A stretch of DNA of 64,000 nt from NCBI GenBank assembly GCA_014529385.2, contig CM043953.1:73187872-73251871 (forward strand). The letters run 5' to 3'. The notes under the pieces are model-generated. The model was not told where the DNA came from and searched no databases. It was given only the letters and a program-made list of their open reading frames with translations. Shown here piece after piece: positions 59,944-64,000 of this stretch. The translations under genes were made by a program, and so were the position numbers. Source of the DNA: Adiantum capillus-veneris (lineage: Eukaryota; Streptophyta; Polypodiopsida; Polypodiales; Pteridaceae). Numbering within the stretch: position 1 is the first letter of the stretch; each line of letters starts with the position of its first letter.

Positions 59944-61097
59944 ACTTGGGAGGAAAAGGCGAGCGGGCACATGGGAAAGATAGGAAGAAAGATAAAGGAG
60001 AAAGAGACGGAAAGAGGGTTGGATCTGGGGGGGGGGGGGGGTTGTTCTTCTTCTTGGGTTTTGGTATGGCGCATGTTTCAGAACAGCCGAGACTTGGCTG
60101 GTGGCAAGTTACTAAGAGCTTTATACAGTTCCAGCACAGCTTGTAAGCATACAGTCCACCATCAACATTTTTTGCAAGAATCGTGCAGTCTTAAGGATGG
60201 GTAGTAACACTGAGCTTGAACACTGGAAAGAAATATGCGAGAACGCTTGCTAGAGATTTTTTTAATCATACAGAGTGCAAGCTTACAATAATTGCAATGG
60301 TGTTGGTAAGATTCAACCAGCCACTGCAGAAGGTTGGCCAGAATTTGTTTTGAAAAGAAAGAAAAATCAAGTGACAACCAAAAGTACACAAGAAACCTCA
60401 TAAAACAATAAAAGCAAATCAAGACCAACAAAATGAAAAGCTGAGAACTCTCTTACTTGTTTCAGAGGCTGCTCTTGTATATGCCTAAAATCTAGATAAT
60501 GTGTTCTCAAGTACTCCTGCAACTTTGGAACATCTTCACGCCGGAAAATGTCCCAAAGGGCTCCTCCGTACATGTTGTCTGTCCTTGTAAGATGTAACTG
60601 CTCGCCTTCCTCCTTTTTGTTTATAACTTCCTTGCCACCGTTCCATTCTTTGTCCAAGGTTGGCTTATTCTTGTGAATGACCGATTCATGCTCCAACAAA
60701 ATTCCTTCTTGACCATCAATAACAGGCAATTGTGCAAGCCCTCCATTATTAGTTATTCTTCTGCTATCTAGGGGCCAAGCATCAGCTGCTGCCTGTACAG
60801 TACAATTGATGCATGTGAAGTTAGAGCTTAGCTCAAAAGATTTGCAAAAGTAGGCATAAATCCTTGAGGTTTCCCATGCAAAATCTTGAGGTGAGAAGTG
60901 GGACAAAAACAATAAAATACCACCTATGTGCCTAAAGACCTCATCTGCCCAAGCCTATTATGTTCTACAGGGAAAGGATGCAGACTTCAAAAGCGTCATG
61001 CCAAAAGTGTCCAACACAACCTACCTCTTCAGTCGTAACAAGAAACAGTAACCTTAGAGCCCCCAGAGTACATTTATAGGCTAGCAGATAAATTGTG

Positions 61098-61151
<54 letters not shown>

Positions 61152-63653
61152 CACCAAGCAAACAAAAATCCATGCACAAACAGCTTTGTACTCTTGGATC
61201 TGTTACCAAATTTCAGACGTTACTTGCCTCCAATAGACAGATCTCTGATTGATGCACCCTTTTTCCAAAGGCATGCTCCACAACATTGCCATCCTTTGGG
61301 CCCTGTTTTAGAGAGCTTTTAAGTCCACTTGAGGTCCCCTTTGAAGTTAACTTCTTCTTGCGCCGCTTCAGATACTCGTCGAGACACTTTTTTTGCCAAT
61401 CACGCAGTGGAACATCTGACGTATGAGTGAGCACATTGACCTTAAAAATAAGAAAGAAAACACAAAATTAAAACAGATTTTGAAGCTTCTCAAAAAGAAG
61501 TGTAGCAACACTTTATTCGCACAGGAACCTATACCGCATCTGAAATGTCACAATGCAGTTTTGTGACTGAGTCACCACGTCCAAGCTCCTTTTCCATACC
61601 ATAGGCAATGTAGGTTTTGGGGCCAAGGTCTGGTTTCATGACATAATCTGGAAGCTTTGAAGCCAAATTTAAAACCCCTTCCTTCGGATGTGTGTATTCC
61701 TGGAAAGGTAAGGCACTGATAAATTCGGCACCATGCCGCGGAAGCTTCTCCTCAAATGTGTTAGAAGGTGGCCAATCTTTTAGCTTCAGCATTTCAGGCC
61801 AACCATCACCATGCATGCGCCCTTCTTGATAGCCTTTAAAAAACTGATGGATGTTGATCTCAACCTAAAAGGATGAAAAAGCTCACTCAGTTAAGAGCCC
61901 TATCCAAAAGGGAGAACATAAGTTGTCAACAAGTATAATGAACCAACCTCGCACCAATCTAGGCAATCCACAGCCTTGACAGATGTCGTTTGGTTATGAG
62001 CATTTTTCCTTGTCGTATCTCTAAAGGCCCTCCACATAACCATGGGCTCCCAACTTAACCCTTTTGTCTCTTCAAGAACATCTCTCACAATGACAGGCTC
62101 TCCATGCAGCCAATGTCTTCGAAAATGTTCAAGTCCTTCTTCTTTGACAACTTGAGTTGTTGGGCAATAAAGGAAGTTGTCATTACTGCCAGTTCTATGG
62201 GCAGCCCTGCGCAGATGCTCACCGCAACCATCAGCAGAGCAAGGTACATCTTTGGATGTTCTGGAAAGGCAATCAGCACAAGGGACATGCACATCTGGGT
62301 GAGGCAACTTCAAACCCATTTTAGTGAAGCTACTGACATTATCTACCAGCTTCCTTATCCAGTCCTGATGCAGAAGTCTTTTTAAAATCAGAACACCTGA
62401 TCCACAGCCACCCCTTTCACAAGGAGGACAAGGGATACTGTGATCTTCATTGACACACCAAGGAGGTATTTTGAAGTGGTAGCCTTGGTCTACAGTTTGT
62501 GAATCATTAGCTAGGCCCTTAGCTCTCGCATGTGAGCACTGTTCAGCAGAGCATGCTTCTTTGCCTCCAGGCTGATGCCCTTGTCGAAGCTCTCGACAGC
62601 ATGTGAGGCACAACTCATAATCACAAGTAGAACAGCCTCTGTATAGATCGACAATTGACGTCCTGCAATTATTGCTGCAAAAAAGTGAGCCAGATAATGA
62701 GATTCGGTACCATAAGAAGAACGAAAGACTAAATTCCAGTTCAATTTTTGGTAACCCTGATTTCCATGGAGGGGTGATATTATATGCTACAAAGTCGGTC
62801 ATGATTGCAACGCACGCGATCAAGAACCCCGATCACAGAAACAGAATGGTTTGGAAAGGGAAAGGAAGAAAGGATGAAGGCTTTCTGCATTGTCAAGTTG
62901 GGGGAAAAAACATTCTAAAATATTTTGCATGACCTACTCCAGCTTAAAAGATCTCAAGGGAAAACCTTCATCCATGGAAAGCAATCGCAAGGACAATCCT
63001 ACAGTGTTGAAAGCGGGCACTTGATTAATTTGTATATACAAGTTTTATGGGGCAATTTCACTAGCCACAATTGGTCACTACTACAGACACAGAAAACTGT
63101 AACGGAAAAGGAGCCAGCTTCCACTCATCACAGAAAGCTAATGTAAAACACTGTAGGAGGCAAGGCCTGCAACTAACCAGAATAATCTTTCATCCTGCAT
63201 CACTTTTGATCTTTCAACTTTAACTTTCCCATCTGCTGCCAATCAACAAGCCAAGACCCACGTACACTTAATTGCCGATTTTACAAAAGGATTTGGAACA
63301 TCACAAGAGTTGCATGACCCTTACCTCTCCACCTTTCCTCCATGAGAACTTCTTCAAGTTGCTCACTATGTAGCTGCTCTAAAAGAGGTCTGATATACGA
63401 AAGCATGTATCGAAGATATTTAATCCGTTTGGTAACACTCAGCTTTTGTTTCTGCAGAAAACACCCAGATGCTCACATGAACATTTAAATGAGATTTGGG
63501 AAGAACAAATCTAGATCAGAATCTGCACTGAAGATCACCATTTCGAAACAAGCAGACTTTGTGATGTCTTTTCGAAGACAAGCTTTACAATTGCAGAAAC
63601 CACGACAATGGGGGCAAGCCTGAAGTAGGTCATCTCTGCTCATCTTAGGATAC
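22491..63653 (-). CDS. JmjC (KDM3, JMJ25/IBM1-like) histone demethylase, partial 5', 11 exons seen
   Basis: Predicted nuclear Fe(II)/2-oxoglutarate-dependent histone demethylase; the family removes H3K9 methylation. Exons on the minus strand: 63653-63539, 63451-63325, 63235-63178, 62674-61948, 61864-61535, 61440-61228 (or 61224), 60792 (or 60788)-60457, 41222-41150, 41082-40997, 40914-40795, 22559-22491. Phases join without a stop, giving about 750 residues ending in TGA at 22493-22491. Order: Cys-rich cluster ([13 protein letters not shown]), second cluster ([19 protein letters not shown]), a CPPC..GGCG segment, then JmjC with HCD in LHCDISDA and the distal His in [10 protein letters not shown], so all three iron ligands are present. 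The domain is split by a 19.2-kb intron and followed by an 18.2-kb intron. N-terminal exons are outside the window because the first exon seen starts mid-codon. Family assignment is firm; individual splice sites are read by eye. Confidence 0.92.
22612..22793 (+). mobile_element. LINE copy 3, 3' UTR fragment beside the last JmjC exon
   Basis: Contains CATTGTATCAGCTTCCTCG, TTTTTGGTCTCATAGGCC and GAAGACGTTAATATAACATT. A (CT)n lies immediately on the left (22578-22610) and on the right (22794-22842). About 180 bp, inserted 50 bp from the acceptor of the last JmjC exon, antisense to the gene. Confidence 0.85.
23265..23311. repeat. Perfect 21-bp hairpin with 5-nt loop
   Basis: The arm 23265-23285 (TTGATATGCTTCCACCCACT, then G) is perfectly complementary to 23291-23311, with loop ATGGA. 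The downstream duplicate at 23427 has only a shorter, mismatched version. Confidence 0.85.
23277..23576. repeat. 150-bp tandem duplication
   Basis: Units 23277-23426 and 23427-23576 both run from CCACCCACYGATG to TGTATTACTAGTACT, roughly 92% identical. They share GAAGCCAAAATGTGTGATAA and AGCAGAACCCTCGAACAGA. Confidence 0.85.
24291..26200 (+). mobile_element. LTR-like region with promoter signals
   Basis: Order of signals on the plus strand: degenerate repeats of GATGCGTCA..GGTGACGGGGAGCATC (24440-24715), a TATA box (GAGCTATAAAAGCATC near 25187), an AATAAAG signal near 26072, then GGGGGGGACCAACC..GGTCCC hairpin and a T-rich end. This is the layout of U3-R-U5 of a long LTR. I cannot define TG/CA ends and see no primer site, so it is a candidate only. 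Confidence 0.4.
24440..24715. repeat. Four degenerate repeats upstream of a TATA box
   Basis: TCTGATGCGTCACATCAGAT at 24520 and related copies near 24452, 24588 and 24678, each with an inverted GGTGAC partner, spaced 65-90 bp. Could be enhancer-like repeats of the LTR. Confidence 0.6.
26201..27559. repeat. Gene-free, with a degenerate ~67-bp repeat array at 26640-27150
   Basis: TTGGAAGTAAGAR recurs at about 26726, 26850, 26920, 26991, 27057 and 27116, with GGCTCAAACACAACYAA-like words between. The repeats are diverged in length and sequence. No coding region recognised. Confidence 0.55.
27750..28695 (+). pseudogene. Degenerate Ty3 integrase
   Basis: Fragments of the zinc-binding region ([13 protein letters not shown] then a stop, [10 protein letters not shown]), the catalytic core start ([16 protein letters not shown]) and the tail ([32 protein letters not shown]) are in several frames. 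Two internal duplications add to the decay: a 76-bp unit around 28131-28280 (TTTGGAGGGCAATCTGAGAG) and a 105-bp unit at about 28391-28600 (GAGACCTTTCAAAGGTG). The intact frame 28309-28695 covers only the last part. Not functional. Confidence 0.8.
30378..30642 (+). mobile_element. LINE copy 4, 3' UTR fragment in an LTR
   Basis: Ends ATAGGTCGAGTTCGGCCTCT..AGACGTTAATAAAGC and is followed by 77 bp of (CT)n to 30719. The LTR sequence is continuous with its relative up to GCCGTGTC on the left and resumes after the CT tract. Together with copy 2 it represents a subfamily with a different hairpin and an AATAAAGCTTT end. Confidence 0.8.
30643..30719. repeat. (CT)n tract after LINE copy 4
   Basis: Uninterrupted CT, 77 bp. 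Confidence 0.99.
30795..31433. other. No recognisable feature
   Basis: Sequence between the LTR end and the (GA)n tract of LINE copy 5. No family motif on either strand. Confidence 0.4.
31434..31509. repeat. (GA)n tract at the 3' end of LINE copy 5
   Basis: 76 bp of GA directly adjoining the minus-strand LINE 3' end. Confidence 0.99.
31840..33720 (-). pseudogene. LINE copy 5 ORF2 remnant
   Basis: Right part (33720-33012): [30 protein letters not shown] and [12 protein letters not shown]. Left part (32450-31840): [19 protein letters not shown]-terminal finger starting CRLC, then [13 protein letters not shown], the PCNA-box-like QKQITNFF at 32070-32047, and a basic tail. Frameshifts between parts and the solo LTR make it non-functional. 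Confidence 0.85.
32451..33011 (+). mobile_element. Solo LTR (561 bp) in LINE copy 5
   Basis: TGTCACAAACTGGTGACGTG to CAAGTTTGTTACA. Flanks are CTCTT (32446-32450) and CTCTC (33012-33016), a 5-bp target duplication with one later change, since other LINE copies read CTCTTTGTAGAAAGCC here. Same family as the LTR at 29958. No internal region remains, so it arose by recombination between two LTRs. Confidence 0.88.
33758..34722 (-). mobile_element. LINE copy 6, 5'-truncated, with 36-G tract
   Basis: The 3' end (GAAATGAAATGAAATGTTAT) abuts copy 5. The 5' end stops in ORF2 at a short (GA)n tract 34723-34742. The ORF2 C-terminus is readable (34541-34000: [38 protein letters not shown]) but shifted, and the PCNA-box-like motif has decayed to QRWITDLV. 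A run of 36 G at 33939-33974 lies in the 3' UTR. Confidence 0.85.
33939..33974. repeat. Poly(G) tract, 36 nt
   Basis: Uninterrupted G run in the 3' UTR of LINE copy 6. Confidence 0.98.
34916..38535 (-). pseudogene. LINE copy 7 ORF2 (endonuclease, RT, CCHC finger), broken
   Basis: APE-type endonuclease at 38490-37500 ([30 protein letters not shown]), RT at about 37000-36000 ([53 protein letters not shown]), then the C-terminal finger [18 protein letters not shown] (C-x2-C-x8-H-x4-C) and QRQITDFF at 35134-35111. The catalytic box reads YAAD in place of YADD at about 36390, so the polymerase would be dead even without the frameshifts (near 37950, 36640 and 35830). ORF2 follows ORF1 in the same frame after TGA-CGG with no ATG before the endonuclease core. 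Confidence 0.92.
38536..39625 (-). pseudogene. LINE copy 7 ORF1 (coiled coil, L1 ORF1p-like), broken
   Basis: N-terminus [18 protein letters not shown], long heptad region, [11 protein letters not shown] (start of the RNA-binding fold) and the conserved C-terminal domain [55 protein letters not shown]. An in-frame TAA sits at 39280-39278 and a deletion with frameshift near 38820 removes about 25 codons present in copy 13. Resembles the L1 ORF1p RNA-binding and C-terminal domains; no zinc knuckle. Confidence 0.85.
39626..40420. repeat. GC-rich minisatellite-like 5' region of LINE copy 7
   Basis: Repeats of CTCGCCCTCGTC, GGCTGCTCGCCACAGACTG (32-bp unit from about 40210 to 40310) and CCAGGTCCAGCAGCTCGCC. 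Strikingly GC-rich compared with the flanks. It sits where a LINE 5' UTR should be, but copy 13 has an unrelated 5' region. Confidence 0.8.
40421..40480. repeat. (GA)n tract between LINE copies 7 and 8
   Basis: 60 bp; left neighbour is the 5' end of copy 7, right neighbour the 3' end of copy 8. Confidence 0.99.
40481..40690 (-). mobile_element. LINE copy 8, 210-bp 3' fragment
   Basis: Carries only the 3' UTR end (GAAATGTTATATTAACGTCT, GGCCAAAATGACCTATGAG) and about 100 bp of UTR. Bounded by (GA)n on both sides (40421-40480, 40691-40739). The JmjC exon starts 55 bp beyond the right tract. Confidence 0.9.
40795..40914 (-). CDS. JmjC gene exon, JmjC C-terminal strand and helix
   Basis: 40 codons: [20 protein letters not shown] then [20 protein letters not shown]. 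These are the last JmjC strand and the conserved helix. Acceptor ATGCAG ends at 40915, donor GAG-GTATGG begins at 40794. The family normally continues with a short VKKM-type tail, which is found 18 kb further along. Confidence 0.93.
40997..41082 (-). CDS. JmjC gene exon with distal His
   Basis: Encodes [20 protein letters not shown] then PHQVRNMQ. The His of GCPHQV is the third Fe(II) ligand. Acceptor GTGCAG ends at 41083; donor CAG-GTACAA begins at 40996. Phase 1 entry and phase 0 exit fit both neighbours exactly. Confidence 0.93.
41150..41222 (-). CDS. JmjC gene exon after the 19-kb intron
   Basis: Encodes [25 protein letters not shown], continuing the JmjC domain directly from the exon ending at 60457 although the two lie 19.2 kb apart. 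Acceptor TTTGCAG ends at 41223 and donor GTAAAAAT begins at 41149. The next intron is only 67 nt, so the compact structure resumes immediately after the retroelement block. Confidence 0.92.
41296..41337. repeat. Poly(G) tract after poly(T)
   Basis: T9 followed by G8-A-G33 and (GAA)n, inside the JmjC intron 75 bp from an exon. Not part of a LINE copy. Confidence 0.95.
41425..42040 (-). mobile_element. LINE copy 9, 5'-truncated
   Basis: The 3' end shows four TTTCA units (minus strand) and no (GA)n tract. The 5' end stops at (GA)n 42041-42073 within AGGCATCT of ORF2. ORF2 C-terminus 42026-41655 ends [20 protein letters not shown] and includes QRRITDFF at 41964-41941. A 31-G tract (41863-41893) gives an in-frame Pro run absent from the other copies. 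Confidence 0.88.
42247..45304 (-). pseudogene. LINE copy 10 ORF2, 728-codon frame plus C-terminus
   Basis: 45304-43118 is one frame: endonuclease C-terminal half ([25 protein letters not shown]), linker, RT with [35 protein letters not shown] and [13 protein letters not shown] (intact YADD at about residue 525), [22 protein letters not shown] shift near 43150 moves to 43191-42517 with the finger [18 protein letters not shown]; a further break leads to 42492-42247 with QRQITNFF at 42465-42442. The 5' part is missing. Confidence 0.92.
45307..45311 (+). other. Target-site duplication CCGAT, left
   Basis: CCGAT precedes the 5' LTR and is repeated at 53162-53166 after the 3' LTR. The intact LINE copy 7 has one CCGAT at the matching place (CATCTCCGATATATCC). 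Confidence 0.95.
45312..46566 (+). mobile_element. 5' LTR of the chromovirus
   Basis: 1255 bp from TGTCACGTGACACATCCC to GCTGCACCTTACA. Contains an ACTCTCGCCGACGAGAGT palindrome near 46328-46345 and a TTTATAAGC TATA-like word near 45639. Three GCATAA units where the 3' LTR has two. Confidence 0.97.
46567..46579 (+). other. Primer binding site, tRNA-iMet
   Basis: TTGGTATCAGAGC directly after the 5' LTR. Confidence 0.95.
46996..49098 (+). pseudogene. Chromovirus gag and protease region, in-frame stops
   Basis: Starts [18 protein letters not shown] long charged helix carries an 18-residue repeat ([18 protein letters not shown]) nearly three times around 47310-47455. TAG at 47680-47682 interrupts just before the capsid domain ([32 protein letters not shown]). 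A zinc knuckle [14 protein letters not shown] (C-x2-C-x4-H-x4-C) lies near 48420. The protease follows in the same frame; at its active site the sequence is [12 protein letters not shown], where D-S/T-G is normal, so protease activity is doubtful. The frame ends at TAG 49096-49098. Confidence 0.92.
49099..51934 (+). pseudogene. Chromovirus pol: RT, RNase H, integrase, chromodomain
   Basis: Same frame as gag up to about 49550 ([37 protein letters not shown]); two compensating shifts between about 49545 and 49590 disrupt the segment after MPFGLT, and then FLDDILIFS carries the catalytic Asp pair. RNase [39 protein letters not shown]. Integrase: [19 protein letters not shown] with [27 protein letters not shown] and QTEIYNQ. 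TAG at 51443-51445, then GDWVYLRIM and [13 protein letters not shown] chromodomain-like end [20 protein letters not shown] follows. The stop codon is inside the 3' LTR and the polypurine tract is coding. Confidence 0.93.
51914..51924 (+). other. Polypurine tract of the chromovirus
   Basis: AAAGGAGGGGA immediately before TGTCACGTG of the 3' LTR. Confidence 0.93.
51925..53161 (+). mobile_element. 3' LTR of the chromovirus
   Basis: 1237 bp from TGTCACGTGACACATCCC to GCACCTTACA, then the CCGAT duplication at 53162-53166. It differs from the 5' LTR by a GCATAA unit, an 8-bp gap near 52165 and scattered transitions. Confidence 0.97.
53232..53289. repeat. (GA)n tract between LINE copies 10 and 11
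   Basis: 58 bp; a 5' LINE end on the left and a 3' LINE end on the right. Confidence 0.99.
53290..53405 (-). mobile_element. LINE copy 11, 116-bp 3' fragment
   Basis: Only the 3' UTR end (GAAATGTTATATTAAATGTC, GGCCAAAATGACCTATGA) and a short upstream piece. (GA)n adjoins its 3' end; its 5' end abuts the 3' end of copy 12. Confidence 0.85.
54595..58293 (-). pseudogene. LINE copy 13 ORF2, broken
   Basis: Endonuclease from [19 protein letters not shown] with [30 protein letters not shown] and TDHALVSM (58263-57014 in three frames); RT in 56958-55945 with [35 protein letters not shown] and [13 protein letters not shown] (intact YADD); then 55860-55544 and 55480-54595 with finger [26 protein letters not shown] at 54880-54857, a basic stretch and the end [14 protein letters not shown]. 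Several frameshifts and a 12-G run near 57001 break it. No ATG precedes the endonuclease core in frame. Confidence 0.92.
58294..59220 (-). pseudogene. LINE copy 13 ORF1 (L1 ORF1p-like)
   Basis: 258-codon frame from 59070: [18 protein letters not shown], a long coiled coil, [20 protein letters not shown] and [11 protein letters not shown] (RNA-binding fold), [39 protein letters not shown] and [19 protein letters not shown]. Upstream in the same frame lies [15 protein letters not shown] followed by a TAA near 59117, so the true start is further right and the copy is interrupted. It ends in TGA-CGG and ORF2 continues in the same frame. Confidence 0.88.
59812..59942. repeat. (GA)n, (TG)n, (AG)n compound microsatellite
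   Basis: GA 59812-59870, a short ATGAAATG remnant of a LINE tail, TG to 59901, AG to 59942. Marks the right edge of the retroelement nest in the 19-kb intron. Confidence 0.97.
59943..60366. other. Intron sequence without recognised element
   Basis: Contains a 14-G run near 60027-60040. No exon-like motif was found on the minus strand. Confidence 0.5.
60457..60792 (-). CDS. JmjC gene exon before the 19-kb intron
   Basis: 112 codons including [20 protein letters not shown] and [15 protein letters not shown], the conserved segment after the variable insert. The donor is CAA-GTAAGAG at 60456, a good consensus. If the intron were retained, translation would add about 29 residues and stop at 60369-60367, giving a protein that lacks the second half of JmjC and the distal iron ligand. 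Acceptor alternatives are 60792 and 60788. Confidence 0.92.
61102..61149. repeat. (GA)n tract in a short JmjC intron
   Basis: 48 bp in the intron between 61224 and 60792; no LINE end adjoins it, so it is an unoccupied tract of the kind used by the LINEs. Confidence 0.98.
61228..61440 (-). CDS. JmjC gene exon, variable insert within JmjC
   Basis: Starts [18 protein letters not shown] and continues with a Lys-rich stretch (KRRKKKL). This corresponds to the variable loop that interrupts JmjC in KDM3 proteins. Acceptor TTTAAG ends at 61441. The donor is ambiguous: GAG followed by GCAAGT (GC-AG intron, edge 61228) or a GT four bases further on (edge 61224). Either choice stays in frame if paired with the matching acceptor of the next exon. 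Confidence 0.85.
61535..61864 (-). CDS. JmjC gene exon with the HxD iron ligands
   Basis: 110 codons from [15 protein letters not shown] to CDISDA. It contains [22 protein letters not shown] and KLHCDISDA, in which His and Asp are the first two Fe(II) ligands of the cupin fold. Acceptor TTTTAG ends at 61865; donor GCG-GTATAGG begins at 61534. The reading frame is intact and both catalytic residues are conserved, arguing that the locus was under selection until recently or still is. Confidence 0.95.
61948..62674 (-). CDS. JmjC gene largest exon: Cys cluster 2 and JmjC N-terminal half
   Basis: 727 nt. Starts with [14 protein letters not shown], then [16 protein letters not shown], a second Cys group [14 protein letters not shown], a helical stretch [20 protein letters not shown] and [14 protein letters not shown], and then the pre-JmjC strand [18 protein letters not shown] with [12 protein letters not shown]. 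Acceptor TTGCAG ends at 62675 and donor GAG-GTTGGT begins at 61947. This exon alone identifies the protein as the plant KDM3 type. Confidence 0.95.
63178..63235 (-). CDS. JmjC gene 58-nt micro-exon
   Basis: Encodes [19 protein letters not shown] plus two bases of a Cys codon. It is too short to stand out as an ORF but is required: it converts phase 1 of the upstream exon to phase 2, so that the next exon reads C-NNC, the start of the second Cys cluster. Acceptor GGCAG ends at 63236; donor is GTTAGT at 63177. Confidence 0.85.
63325..63451 (-). CDS. JmjC gene exon, helical linker
   Basis: Begins [17 protein letters not shown] and ends [11 protein letters not shown], matching the Leu-rich linker that follows the first Cys cluster in this family. 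Acceptor CTGCAG ends at 63452 and donor GTAAGG starts at 63324. The exon is 127 nt and leaves phase 1, which is completed by the small exon at 63235. Confidence 0.85.
63539..63653 (-). CDS. JmjC gene exon, Cys cluster 1
   Basis: Encodes 38 codons starting [10 protein letters not shown] and containing [15 protein letters not shown], the RING-like cysteine module typical of plant JMJ25/IBM1 proteins. The acceptor is CAG at 63656-63654. The exon starts with the last base of a codon, probably Trp split over the previous intron. The donor I chose (ATG then GTGATC at 63538) keeps phase 0 with the next exon but is a weak match to consensus, so the 3' edge is less certain than the domain. Confidence 0.8.
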
Positions 63654-64000
63654 CTGACAATACATAGTTTCAGTAAGAAAAGACGAATTCTAAAATCACC
63701 AATTAAGGACACCACGAGTAATAAAATACATAGTGATTTCAGTAAGAAAGAGGAATTCTACAATCACCAAATAAGGACATTTCAAGCACTAAATAACCTT
63801 TAGATAAGCCCTCATGAATTTGAGCACAAGTAAATACAAAATCTTTAGAAAAGAAAAACACGTGACAAATATATTAAAAAAATATAGACTTCATAAAAAA
63901 GAACACAACTTGAACAAACTTAAATACACAGATACCTCCATAAAACGAAGAAAAGCTCAAATTCAGGAGAATGGTAGGCCCAAGGTAGTCACCACAAGAT
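63654..64000 (-). other. Probable intron running off the right edge
   Basis: Upstream of the first exon seen. No coding segment recognised; the preceding exon should end in two bases completing a codon with the G at 63653. Confidence 0.5.

Larger units (their letters stand above)
41223..60456 (-). other. 19.2-kb retroelement-filled intron inside the JmjC domain
   Basis: Bounded by GTAAGAG and TTTGCAG. It contains five LINE copies (9-13) and one complete Ty3 element inserted in copy 10. The LINEs are on the host-gene strand; the Ty3 is antisense. The intron separates the HxD half of the domain from the distal His half. Free of recognisable elements are about 41223-41424, which has a G tract, and 59871-60456, which has only (TG)n/(AG)n. 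Confidence 0.9.

Noticed and set aside
62511..62744. Alternative frame of the large JmjC exon ([10 protein letters not shown])
   Set aside because: It loses the conserved cysteines; the 58-nt exon supplies the phase for the NNCRTS frame.

Overview
This window looks like nuclear DNA of a land plant with a large, repeat-rich genome. The evidence is one multi-exon plant-type JmjC (KDM3, JMJ25/IBM1-like) histone demethylase gene, a chromodomain Ty3 retrotransposon, LINEs, MITEs and many (CT)n/(AC)n microsatellites. I cannot assign a species. A fern or gymnosperm would fit the very long introns, but that is only an inference.

Layout. 1-22.4 kb is gene-free: MITE candidates (911-1312, 11772-12039, 19210-19572), LTR-retrotransposon debris (3036-3390, 5460-7890, 8647-9750), a LINE reverse transcriptase relic (4620-5060), a 155-bp foldback (4333-4487) and microsatellites. 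From 22491 to at least 63653 one minus-strand gene can be followed exon by exon. Its N-terminal exons lie beyond the right edge. Exons at 60457-63653 encode the Cys-rich zinc modules and the first half of the JmjC domain with the HxD iron ligands. Three small exons at 40795-41222 encode the second half with the distal His. The last coding exon is at 22491-22559.

Two giant introns (19.2 kb, 41223-60456; 18.2 kb, 22560-40794) are filled with nested retroelements. I resolve 13 copies of a LINE group (two of them just downstream of the gene), a 7.85-kb Ty3 chromovirus with a 5-bp target duplication, a Ty3 remnant with its 3' LTR, and a solo LTR of the same family. The arrangement recalls the heterochromatic intron of Arabidopsis IBM1.

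The LINE group has several features worth study. Nearly every 5' and 3' end abuts a (CT)n tract. ORF1 and ORF2 share one frame separated by a single UGA followed by CGG, in a 32-nt block conserved between two otherwise diverged copies. Most copies keep a PCNA-box-like motif near the ORF2 C-terminus. The 3' UTR carries a small hairpin whose paired bases co-vary between subfamilies. All LINE and Ty3 copies here are broken by stops or frameshifts. I saw no tRNA, rRNA or CRISPR.
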